The notes below the pieces were generated by a model, which did not search any database, was not told the origin of the DNA, and saw only the letters and a program-made list of their open reading frames with translations. From contig VZSF01008848.1 in NCBI GenBank assembly GCA_013398295.1, forward strand, positions 103,334-167,333: 64,000 nucleotides of DNA, in the 5' to 3' direction. Positions 1 to 12,710 of this stretch are shown piece by piece; position 1 is the stretch's first letter, and each line of letters opens with the position of its first letter. The stretch is from Chionis minor. Lineage: Eukaryota; Chordata; Aves; Charadriiformes; Chionididae. Made by a program: the position numbers and the translations under genes.

Positions 1-440
1 AGTCAGATTTTTGTTCTGAGTTTGAAAAAAAGGGTTGCTAACATGTAGGTACTTGATTAATAAGGGCTCGTTTATTCCTTACTAGTCCTTACCAGTGTCA
101 TTACGTCAGGGAGGTGGCACAGCGTTAGCACAGCATGGTTACACATGGACCCAGTGTGAGGCTGGGGCTGCAAAAAGCAAGAAGAGAAGATTCGCACCGA
201 GTGTCATATATGTAAAATTAATAAAACTGAAGTGCTGTTTCTTGTCACTTTACATACATGACTACCAAATTTCTGCTAAACTAGTTCCCTATGTGTAGCG
301 TATTAATTTCTGACAGTGAATACGGTCTGGTCTTGGGTTACCATTCTAGAGTCCATTATGCTGTATTTTAGGCACTTGTGAATTTACAGTAAAGCTTTAA
401 CTATGTTATACTCACAGTTTATTTGGCAAAAAAAACCACA

Positions 441-530
441 ATGCAAAGACACCCGCCCCCCCCAGGAAAAAAAACCACCCCCAAAAAACACCCCCCACCC
501 CCCCCCAAAAAAACCCCAACAAAAAAAAAA
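441..530. repeat. A/C low-complexity tract
   Basis: Alternating runs of A and C, with C runs up to about ten bases. Confidence 0.85.
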
Positions 531-1399
531 AGTGCAAATTTATGTAATTAGATTAAAAAAAATCAGTTAAGTGGTAGCAGCATTTTGTATATTCTTCCTT
601 ATTGGGCAGTTGGCTAATAGATTGGATTGCTCTAAAGGTTGCTCCCAAATATTGGTTTTAATCTGTGACAGGAATCCAAACTAAACTTACATGTATCCCT
701 AGTAATGTAGTGGTACAGCGATTACTTAAATAAAGGAAATAAGTTACCTAAACCTGTTAAGCCCTTTGAAGGTGAGCTGAAGCCTTCTGAAGATGTTTGG
801 GGTTAAGTCTCCATTAATTTCCTTACACAGCTAGTTTTACTTTCTTCTTTAGGGCAGACCCGCGGTATACTAGAAGTAGGATGTTGGGGTTTTGGTGCTT
901 TTGGGTTTTTTTGGGGGGAGGAGGTTATTTTGGATTTTGGGGTTTGTTGGTTTTTGGAGTTTTTTGTTTCTTTTGTTTTGTTTTGTTTCTATAAAAGAGG
1001 TTGTTATATTAGAGTTTTTATTCACCCAAGTGCAGGCAGAAAGGGGGTAAGTTAAATAACAGTTTCCAAAGAGGAAATCCTGCAGAGAATCAACCTTGGA
1101 AATAATGAAGTTAGGTGGAGAAACATCTGCCAACATTCCCATAGTAGCCCAAAATATCTGAGCCTTAAGGAAAGGTGTGAGGAGCAAAGGGGGCACAGAG
1201 GAAGGAAAACACAAGCAGGGGAAACAGGCTGGTTGGAAGGTTGTTATTGTAAAGTGGCCTCAAAGCTTCAAAGAACAATTCAGTGGTACTATTAAAAGAA
1301 AGGAATAAAACCAGGCAAAGAGTGAGAAATAAGGATGAAAATAGTTTCTTCTTACTCATGTGTCATCTACCTCTGTGAAAGTACCTACTTTCTGGTTTA

Positions 1400-1950
1400 T
1401 TTAAATATGAATGTCTACCCTGAAAACCACGTGACAATGACTTTGCTCTTAAGCCTAGGCAGAGACTTTAATAGATGTTAATAATTTATATGGCTTTAGT
1501 GAAAGATGTTATTGTTTAGATCCCACAAAAATAAAAAGCATTGCTATCACCTATCATAATACGCTGTATTGTTGTAGGTTAAGATAAAAGTCCATTAGAG
1601 TGATTGGCTGACTCACTGCAAGAATTCAAAGGCTCTTTATCTCGATTAGTTAAAGACCTGTAATTACAGCAGTTTGACCTCGAGGAAGGTAATTACTCCA
1701 CAAAAGCTCTCTACAGGAAACCAGACATTAGCCTTGGCTAATTAGCTTGACATTCACAAGCTGCCCATATCAGAATGCAGATGGTTTGGCAACACCAGCA
1801 TGCAAACAGCATCTACAAATACTGCATGAGCAGCCCCCAGAAAAGCAACTGCCTGTCAATGACGGCTAAGAGCGAAATTATTTTCTTGATGGCTTTTATA
1901 ACTTGCTTTAAGAAAAATCCTTTCCCAGAGACAGTTTCCCATGGAGGAAG
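1400..1950. promoter_or_regulatory. Possible enhancer: cluster of homeodomain-type TAATTA sites
   Basis: Non-coding stretch with closely spaced palindromic TAATTA cores: CTGTAATTACAG (1658-1669), GGTAATTAC (1688-1696) and GCTAATTAGC (1737-1746). The flanks are complex and free of recognisable repeats, a texture typical of conserved developmental enhancers. Function is inferred only; conservation cannot be tested here. Confidence 0.3.
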
Positions 1951-4900
1951 ATGGAAGAAGTGGATGGCAGCCTGGGAGACTGACTCAATTTATTATGGGA
2001 AAAAGTAGATGAGGCTGGTTCCGTAAACTTTCCTGTTATTCCTGGTCCTTCTGACAGTGATTAGTCTTCTCATGCCTATTGGCACATTCTTCAATCCTTC
2101 TTCTTTTCAGTCGCTATAGGGTTTATATTTAGGATGCAGTAGGCTCCCTACATACGGTCCAAATACAGCTCAGCAACAATCAAAGTAAAAAATAGCATTT
2201 AATTTACGCTAAAAGTTGCATCATTTGCACACAAAATAAAGCTGGGTTTTGGTTTAGATTTACAGTTCCAACTGCCACAGACGTATAATAATGATTCAAT
2301 TAGTCCTGTAGAGATGTTTTAGTGGGCACTCAGCACGTAGCTCAAAATAAACTCTACGCAGAGTTCACACTTTTTTAAGAAAAGATAATTTAGAATTAAT
2401 TATTTATTTTCCTTCCTAAGTGATAGCGAAATTTTAACCTATGTTTAAATTTTTTTTTCTTCAACACAGCTTCATACCATGTGTCTTGCCAGGTTACTGG
2501 CCTGGTGTCATTTGTGTGAGCATGGTATAATGAAAGAAAAAAACCCCGTCATTCGGTTGCATGGCAAACTATTCTGAGGCCAGACAGTGAAATGCCAGAG
2601 TTCTGTATATTTCTCCAGCAATAACTATGGAACAAGGGGCAATAACTACAGAACTAGGGTTTTATTTATTGTGAACGAGTGTTTCAGCAAATGATCAGCC
2701 TGTGCATTGGGGTGGCCTCTCAATAACCCACATCAGCAACCAAAATACCTTGGGCCTCTTCTGAAGGCATAATTGTGTCAGATGAGAGAGTTGCTTACTC
2801 CTCTGCACATTCATTGTGTCCCACCACACTTCTGGGGTGTCTGTCTGTTTTGGGGGGCAGCAGATCCTGCCAGCTAGAGACTGCAGTGGCACGAGATACC
2901 AGCCGGGAGGGCTGGCACAAAGAAAGCAGTTTGTCATCGCTCTGATTAAATGGTAGACTCTAATACGTGTCTGGATCAAACAGCAGTTTTGCCCAAACAT
3001 GTGAGGTCTCTTTCACGGCTCTAATCTTTCTCCTAAAGTCTTTGGGAAGTCTGACCTCATCTTCCAACATCTCCGCTCTGAACATTGCATAACAATGGGC
3101 AAACGGCCTGGTGAAAACAGCACACTGCCTCCTCCTGCCACTAGGTAAAACTGCTCTCTGAACCTCAAGGAAAAAGTATTTGGGAAGGCCTAAACTTGAA
3201 ATTGCCCTAAACCAGCCATTCTCCTTTGCAATTTTACTGGAAGACACAGATGTCACATGTATAAACGGTACCAGGATCAGATCCTATGTCAAAATTGCAA
3301 CAGGTATTACTAGTGAAAGAGTGGAGCTTTGGAGAATAATTCTGGACATTTTCAGTTAAAAGTTTTCATGCTATTTTAAAAATATTTCATATCAAACTAT
3401 CATTTTACAATAGATTATAATACATATAAAGGTTTGAGGACCTTACTAGTAAAAATGTAGACACAGAAGTTAAAGTTATAATGAGACATATTCTTACAGC
3501 ATGCCTAAAGCTTACAATACGGTAGGTATTCTGGTGAGAAGCAAGATAATTGCTACCTATGAATAACAGAGACATACCTGCTTTTCCTTTTTCATTGCTT
3601 GCATTAAAAAAAATTATTCAATGTCAGAATATTTTATTATCTCAAGTGCAATTTTAAAAGCAAATTGTCACAATGCCATTTTGTTCTTCCTGCCACAGAC
3701 ATTTTTTGTAATGGAAAGTGTGCTTCACAAATCAAGAAAGGATCCAAAAGGAGGATGAGGCAATAAAGCGGAGTGAGTTATTGAAGTTCTGGTAAATGAG
3801 TGTTCACGGGTATTCCTGGGGAACTTTTCTGCCTGCTTCTTCTCTCTGTCTCTGAACACTACAGTGTTTAGCTTTCCATCAGCTAAACCAATTTTATTAT
3901 GCCTTCTGCAATTGTCCATAAACTTAACAGAAGAAAGAACTAGATTATCTTGCAACTGTTACAAGATGCAGATGAAATGGGGAACAGGGAAGAAAAAATC
4001 CCCCCTGTGGAGTCAAATATGTTCTGCAGTCCTTTCTTTTAACTAAGTTTTTCTCTTCTGCAAGATGTGAGATAGATGAAGAATGCTGGAATAAATATGT
4101 ATTTCTCCTGTGTTTATTTGTCATTCACTTATTTTCCAGTCTCAGCACAAGCAGTGTTTTATTGCTCAACTAACTGAGAAATATCTACAATTGTTAAGTG
4201 TTGTTTGAACATCCCTAAAAGTAAAAAACAAAAGAAAATACATGTACAAAGGAAGCTCTTGTTGCACTGAAAATTGTCAATTGGACAATCTGTGGAAGAA
4301 TGTGCTAATGAAATAAGATTTTGTTGATATGTAGGGAATAATTTGACAGAAAAAATTAATGTTCTTCCTCTTACCATTCCCAGCACCTACACTTGCCCCA
4401 GATTTACCTTTGTTACATCAAGGGGTCCTTAGAAATGTCATTAAATTGTCCATTATGTTCACAGACATTTACAGCATATCTCAAATTTGATGGTTTTGCA
4501 GGTAGGTCTAGAATCTGCAGAGGCCCATTTACATTGTTCCATGGAAGGCTATGGAAATGCAGGCAAAGACCTGCTCCTTTCCTGAGGCAGCTGCAGTTTT
4601 CTACTGAAACAATTCAGCGTCACTGAACATGGTTCTGGAGGTGTTACACTGTCAGCACTAACAAATCGAAGTGGGCATTGAGGGAGGCTTTGAGTGACTG
4701 TTCTTTCCTCAGAACAAGAAAAGGACACACATCTACTTTCCCACTCCATGCAGCCAGGGAGTTCAAGCCTACCTGCTTTCTAGATGCTCCAACCCATGCA
4801 AAGCAAGAGGAGCAAGCATCTGCTCTTTTCCAAACCCATTCAGTCTTTATTCTTTACAATCTTTGCCAAAAAGGCTATCAAACACAGTGGTAGGGCATGG

Positions 4901-7900
4901 GGGACTGGGAGTCGGGGAGGGAAGTCAAATACGGCTGTTTTTCCTTCAAGAAATAGGCTAAATCCCAACAAAGAGCCACTGGGCCCAAATCAGCAACCCT
5001 CAGTGTGATGCCTCCCAAGTCTGCTTTTGGAAAGGTAGCTTGTTATGCATATAGGATGAAAAACTGTATACTGGAAAAACACAGAAAGTAAATATTTAAA
5101 GAAAAAGAAACACAATGAAAAAAATGCCTTGTGTTTATATTTCTGTGGGCCACTGCCAAGTATCTCTCCGCCTGTTGCCCATCTAATGTTTAGTGTACCA
5201 TATGTTTTTTAAACCAGTGGATTAAACTCCTCCATGGTTGTGAAAAACATCAGTGTATTTGTTCTGGACTTCCTCTCCCTGCATTTGTTGTTAATTTACA
5301 AGTTTCTCACATCCCTCTGACAATTTCTGTCTGTCTGTTTACATGTTTTAGATTTCTGATGGAATGTATATATTGCTCTTACTGCCACCCAGAATCTGTT
5401 ATCCCCAGGAACATCAAATGTTGCTCGGACATATTTTAGAGGACATCTGAAGACACAGGCCAGGAGTATCTGTGGTGTCTTTTCAGTCCCAAGCTCCTTG
5501 ATGCCTGCATTTTAATGCTCAGAGCACCGTGTCCCTTCAAAGACAGGAAGACTGTCGGGTCCCAACTTCTGTTCAAAGCTCAGTGAAAGTCTTAATCCAA
5601 ATCTTTTTTGAGTAAGAATGAGAACCAGAGCTGCCTAATTCTAATTTAACCTCCATCACAGCTACTTTAGCCACATACTTCACTTTGTGACATTTGGTGG
5701 TCAAGCAACACATCTAGGGAGCTGTTTTTTTGCACGCCTTGTTTTTGCACATCTCTGCATATCTGGAGATGCACACATCTGCTCAGTCTCAGAAGACACA
5801 ACCACCACTGCCACCCATTTTTCCTCCTCTCAGCTCTCTGATCTGTCAAGTGAAGAAAGAGGTTGTATTAACTCTTATTGATATGGGCTTATGATTTACA
5901 CAGAAACGTTAATGTAAGGCACAGCTTTAAAACTCTTTAATGTTACCTATACCTGTGCTGAGGCTTAGGGAACTTGGCTGAAGCAAAAGCATTCTTCTGT
6001 GGGGTTTCCAGTTTCCCAGGAAGCAGAAAATATGAAGCGCCAACAGAGCTAAAGACTAGCAGAACTGCTATCTCCTTTTGAATACATAAACACTTGGTGG
6101 TGCATTCATAATGACTCACAGTGAATATTCTGGAGAATGTGTTTGTTAGTGAAAACCTGATTGGAGCAGCGAATCACATTTTGATTCATAAATGTGACTG
6201 TTCTCTTCAGGAATCCTATTGTCAGAGAGTACTCACCCTCACTGGAGATGTACAGGTATGCCACATGCAATGTGCATGTCAAACACCCCAAAATATTTGG
6301 CTCTGGGTGCCCACAAGGAGGCAGTTGGTCAAAAGTGGCCACTTCCACCCCTGAGCAAACAGCCTTGCCCACACATTTCCTATGCAGTCACAGGTGTGGC
6401 GCTTGGGTGGACATTTGGCCACCTCCACTCTCAGAGGTGGCTGGACAGTTCATGCCGATAGGGAGCCCCGGCCAGTCCGTGGGATGCCAGTAGCTTGCTC
6501 ATTCGCAGTGGGAAAAATGATGAGTCTGCTGCTTTAAACCAGAAAAGTCATCTTTTTCAGCGTTAGATCGTGGGTGAGAGCTTGTTTCTGATGTGAAGGC
6601 AAGCAGTGAGCTGTGTCTAAATATTCTGAAAATGCATTTGTTTACTTCAAAAGCTCTGACTCGGCTTACACAATGTGATAAATGCTTGGTTGTCACATTA
6701 CCTAACCTGGAAAAACCTGTGTCTCTTGCTGGGAACTAAGGCAACGAGAAAAATGTCAAAAATTCATTGTTTCAAGTAGGAAAACAAAGTGAAAACCTTC
6801 TCACAGATTGTGGCTGGAAGGAACTTTTACTGGTGCTCAGCTACTTATAAGTGCATAGCACCAAACCCCCATTGATTTTAATAACATGACTGATTCCTGT
6901 GGGTATTAGACTCTTGAATATTTTTGAGGAGGTGGCCTATGTTTCTTGTAGCCTGAGCTGACAGAATATGAGATGTCAAAAACTGTTTTGGCGTGAGCAC
7001 TTCAGTTTGGCTTTTTTACTGCTGCTCCTCAGGAAGGACTGGGAGTGTTCCTGCAACTGTTAGTCAAAATCCAGAGCTGAGACCAGCTGATGAGTCTCAA
7101 TGATACGTCAGTGCCAAGGTTCCTCTTGCTTCCCAGAGCAAACAACAGCCCACATGCCTCTGCTGACCTGCGCTGCTCAGCCTGGATCGTTGCTTTCCAT
7201 CAGATGGATGAGAACTGTGGAGGAAACCATCTTGCTCAGACCACATCAAGCTCAAAGCCCACTGCTGTCCAATTTAGGCTTTCCTTTCTTCCCTTTGTCT
7301 TTGACCCTATGTTGCACGCCTTCTATCAGCACATAGCAGCTGATATGTCAAAAGACTATTCTATCAGCTATGTCAAAAGACATAGCAGCACAGCTCCTTT
7401 TTTGGAATAAAATCTGAACATAAACTCAACTCTTACTCTGAAGTTGAGAGTGGCAAAAAAAAAATCTCATTGATCACTGGATGGGATGGTTACAGGGCAG
7501 ACAGAGTCTGCAGCATTTAGTGGGGCAAGTTTTCCATCCAGTGTGGCGTCTTTCTTTCAAATAATCTGCTCTTATTGTCGATAACAGACAGGACACAACG
7601 GGGTACAAGTCCTAGCAAGGGAGATTCATACCTGATTTTAAGGAAGCATTTCTGATGGTAGGACTGGTGACACACTGGCATAGATTTTCTGGGGCTGGGT
7701 GGGAATTCCTCATGCTTAAGGGTTTTAAGAACAGATTTGGCAAATATCAGTCAGGAATAACATAATTCTGTGAGATATTTGGGTCTTACCAGGCTTCTCT
7801 GCCTATTAGTGAGTTTTTCAGAAGTAAACCCAGTAAAAATCTCCTTTGTTCTGAACAACTAGGCAGGGGAGGACTAGGGCTTTCGGAGAGGAAGAGTATC

Positions 7901-10517
7901 CTCTAACCACCAGACAGCAAATCCCACCAGCCTCATGCCAGCTTCCAGCACCATCAGAGCTACCAGTACTGTCGGAGCAGACACAGAAGCCAGACTGCCA
8001 CAGTTTGTACAAAAGTCACAGGGATCAGCCCCTTGACCTGCCCGCACATGTCTGCAGTGCCACTGCTGGAGCTCTCACCGGCGTGAGCCGCGGCGATGGC
8101 CCTTGTGTTACCATTAATGTACATAAAAGCAATAAAAAGGCACCCTCAGTCTAGACAGTCCCTGCACCCTCCTCCTCTGCTGACTCTGGACTTACTCTGA
8201 AGGGAAGAGATGCGTAAGGAACTTGTGGACGCCAATCTCAGTCCAAATGCATGTACGTACACACGTTCAAGGGAAATTTGCAGCTGGGATATTAGACTAT
8301 CCCTGCCTCTAAGGCTGTCTAGTTGGTCCTCCAGGCAAGAAAACTACTGTGAGATTGCAGGTGGGGCATGTTTTTATGGTACAGTGGGAAGGGACTCTGC
8401 ATTGTGCACTTCTGCATTGAAATACAGACTATGTCCTGAGAATGCAAGTGTTGCCATCTTCTTGACAAAACAGCCACAGGAATATAAAAGTTGTTTAAAA
8501 ACTAGATAGGCAATGGCTGATCAAAATGCTGTCCAGAGAAATGGCAGGTGTTTGTTCTCATGGGACCTCTTCATGTCACAACTCGTCTGAATATTAAAAG
8601 GGATCATTTGTGTGTGAAGGGGTAAAGAAGGGTCAGGGTCACATTGTTCTTTGCTCTTTTTGTTCTGTTAGAACAAAGCAAAGAGTCAAACTTGAATCCA
8701 GAGAGCGAGGGGCAGCCAAACTGCGTGCTTGGGAACCTGTTTGCATTTGTAACTAGCATAGTGTTAATTAAACTGAAGTGAATTCACAGGCATACTTTCT
8801 GTGCTGGCTTGTTTTTCTATAAAACTCTGTTTCAGGGATAGCAGGGAAAGAGGAGCGACGTTCTTTTTGTGTGTGCATGTGGCAATTTGAGCACAGTTAC
8901 TTAACACTCCAGCCTTCTCCACATGCAGGATGCAAATCACAAAAAGACAATTCACAGTCCAGAATATTATCATAGTTCTCATAGTAACCATACTTTAGCT
9001 TTGCTTTTTGCACCAGAAATTGTACAAGGAGTAAAAGAGGAGAGTTACATTGTCAGTAAAACTTGGGGTTTAGCTGAATTAAAATGTTTCATTCCTATGG
9101 ATAACAGCTCCAAATTTCATCTGGGGTTAAATTACATGTTATCTCATTAGTATTCAACATCATTGCTACAGCCTTCAGTTGCAAGTCTGCCCCATAAAGT
9201 GTCTGTGTGAACACAGCATTGAACAGGCTTTGTGTTTCTTAATCAGTCTATATCAAGCTAGCTCAGTGACACACACACAGAACAGGCTTTCTGCCTGCTG
9301 CTCTGCGACCAGTCTGCTCGCAAGGCCAGGGGATATACACGGCACATTTGACTTCCATCTGTGAGACACACAAGCACATTTTAAAGTCATTCCCCAAAAG
9401 CAGAGATAAACCTGATAAGAAAGACCTATACTTACTGGAAAAAATCATGAAAGAAAAAGAAAAAGAAAGATGTTGCTCAAGTAGGGAGAAAGATGACATT
9501 TATCAGATGGCTAGCACAGCTACGTTTATAACACCATTCGTGTCTGGTTTGGCTGTGAGGAGGGTGTTATAGTGAGTCACGGGACTTACACTGCTCTGAA
9601 GTGTTCACAGCTGAAGTCAGGGCTCACACAGAAAGCTAGAAAAGTTGGTTCCAGAGCCACTGTCCTGCCCATCACTAAAGCAAGGCTCTATGGACCAGCT
9701 CAGTCACTCTGCAAGCCTGACTGCACCCTAAAGCCAGGAGGAGCTGGGTCATGGCGCAGGATCTGGCCTCTGGGAACAGACAAGGGCTTCTGCCTCCTGC
9801 TGAGTCTTCAAATCAGGCGAAGAAGGGAAGAGATGTTTCCATGCTTGACCAAGAAAGGAAATCCCCTGTGCCATCAAGGCAGGAACTCAGCCAAGGACAG
9901 GGACCAGAAGCACTGGCCGTTTCCATAGTAAGAACCTGGCCACGGGGAACAGCAGCGTGTCCCCACGCTGAAGGGCCTGAGGAATGGGTGGATGAGTGAC
10001 CAGCTGTACCCTGTCATTCGCAGGCAGACTGTCAGCTGAAGCTTAGTACAAAATACAGAACAAAATCTGTCTGCAAAGCGTGACATGCTTGATCTGAAAT
10101 GACATTTTGCTCAACCTCTTACAGACACATCTACGTACATGTAGTCTCTTGCTAAAGACACTGAGCCTTCAGACTTTGGTTCATGACATATATGGATGAT
10201 TTATTAAAAGAAAGGATAGTGGCTGCCTTGAAGCCAAACCAACTTGTTGCCAATTGCATTGGGAGGGATGTTGAATACAGTTATTTGTAATCACAGCTGT
10301 GGAAGCCTGACTCCCATAGCCAGTATGATTCCAAAAGGCTTTAAAGTGCTTTGGGCCATATTATTTGGTATGCTTTCACTTATTTACACTCCTTTAATTA
10401 TGCCAGTAGTGGCTTAACCTACCACCTGAGGATTTTTTCTACATGAGGAAATCTGAGAGCTAAGATTTTCTTTGTGCTTTTCATTAGAGTTTTGAAGTTC
10501 TGTATTAAATGAAGCTT

Positions 10518-10540
10518 TGTGTGTGTGTGTGTGTGTGTGT
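10518..10540. repeat. (TG)n microsatellite
   Basis: About 11 uninterrupted TG units. Confidence 0.95.
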
Positions 10541-12671
10541 ATCACTTGTTGTTTTGATTTTTTGTTTCTGTCCAAGTGAGTGCAACTGAAATATTAAATT
10601 TTGCCTGATTAGAAGAGAAGGAGGAAGGAGAAATGTGATCTCATTAAACCACTTAATTTCTCCCTGAGAGCAACAGACCTTTCTTTCCTGGGATTTCAGA
10701 GCTTTCCTAAAATTTGCTGAAATCTTTGGCAAGTGCAGGATGTGCTTTGCTTTCATAATGAAATATACAGCTAGGATCTTCAGAAGTTCAAAGCAGGCCC
10801 CCAGGAACTGCTAAAGATACTTCTATCAATCATGTGCGACTGCTGTCACTTTCTTTGCTTATCCATGATGTGTCCTAAATTTGGCATTAAACTGATTTTC
10901 TTTTATACAGCCTATTTATAGAACTGAAAATACCTCTGTGGTGACAAGACCCCATGCTGAGGATTGTGGGGAAGTAAGTTAGTTGAATGGAGGATAGAAA
11001 TGTGTCTTACTCCTAAGGGTTGGGTTTTCAGGGTTTGGGGATTTTTTGCTTTTTGTATGAGTTTCAGATGCAAACTGGTTGAGTTCCTATGGTGGTAAAC
11101 ACTGTTGGATTCAGGAGGAACAGATCTAAGAATCTACCTCTAAGTTTTGAATCTTGGTCCTTTTAGGAACAGGAGATACAAGTGGTATGATGAGAGACAG
11201 TGCGATGTGCGTGGGCCTGGGGTTCAGAGAAATTTCCAGTAATCTGTCTGTGCTCACTGCTACGTCTCTTGATAAAATCCAGGGGCTGAGCCCTCCCAGC
11301 CTGCGAGCTTAGCCTTGTTGCCCTGCTTGTCTAACTGAGAGGTGCTGATAACTGTGACAAGTGTCATTTTCAGATTGTTTATGAACAACTGTATCGAGAG
11401 ACTAAGGAAATCAATGAACCATCACCACGGCTCACTGTGGCTAACTCATGATTTATGACTTCTTCAATGAATCAGGCACTTCTGGAAGCCAGTTTTGCTA
11501 GGCACCGTACAAAAACATTTAGTTTAGTCATCCTGCATCTGCAGAATGCATCTGGTGACAGAGTTCATCTATGCCTTACCACCTATTGTCATTGAGATTC
11601 ACCAATCCATTCCCAAAACAGGTGAACACGTTTGGGGAGGGAAGCAGAACCAATAGAGCAAACCCTTGTGATCTGTCACCTTACGGTATTTTTCCATTAA
11701 TTAACTTTGCATAATGAATAGACAAGGGATTTCTCCAGAAGCAGTCTTTCAGTGAGAAACTCTGTTCCCAGGTAGCCAATAGGCGTAAAAACCTAATGTT
11801 CAATGAAATAATTTAATTTATTAAATCACTGGCATTTTGTAGATCCAGCTAGCTTTGCCAGGCTCCCAGTATAGGCAGTTGAAAAGGGGAAGGGAAGAGA
11901 GAGGGACAGAGGAAGAAAATCAGGGAGATGGTGTTTTCAAAGAGGAGTTACTGGAATTATTCTGATTTGCCCTTATATTTTCTCATTGACTCGGCATGGA
12001 GTTAGGGGTGGGTAACCAGGTGGCTTAGTTAATGAGGTGTCTACATTTGGGTGATGTGAATACCCATGGATTTACCAAGAGAAATATATGAAAAACTATA
12101 TGCTGTGCCAGCCGCTATGGAAAGTTCCTATTAACTCTAGAGAGAATCTCTGTTGTAGCCGAGATTTGTTTTTCCCTGATGTAGCTTAACATTGAGATAA
12201 GAAAAAGAGGCAGCGGGGACGCAGTAAAACACAAATTAAACCAGTTTGCAATCTCTCTTGTGCACCCTTGACAAAACAGGTGCAGATTCATGATCTTGCA
12301 TCTCCCATCTACACCAAATACATCCCCTAGCCTAGAAAAGAGGCAGTCTGGCAACAGGACTTCAAACAATATTCCTTCCATTTTAGTGAAGCTGACCATT
12401 GACTTGGAACGTGAAAGGTTCATTTAGAAGAAACAAGGAAAACCAAAGTATCCTGTGACAGCTGTTTCCGAGAATCTTCTTTCTGAAAGAGACAGGAAAG
12501 ATGGTTTCGAAATCACCTCCACCACAGCCTTCCCATCGGAAGGCCCAGTGCTGACAGGATGTTGGGGCCTCTAATGACACCATTTGGTCCCTGATTATTT
12601 GTAGGTTGGGGCTTAGTGGGTGGCATCAGAGGTCTCTGTGAACTTTTTCATCTTGCTGTTGCTTTTGGATG

Positions 12672-12710
12672 TTTTCTTTTTTTTTTCTTTTTTTTTCTTT
12701 TTTTTTCTCT
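12672..12710. repeat. T-rich tract, (T8-9 C)n
   Basis: Four T runs of four to ten bases separated by single C. Confidence 0.9.

Noticed and set aside
8040..8509. GC-richer patch, TACATAAAAG and a 99-codon frame
   Set aside because: A promoter-like look alone; the protein has no motif and the flanks show no splice structure.
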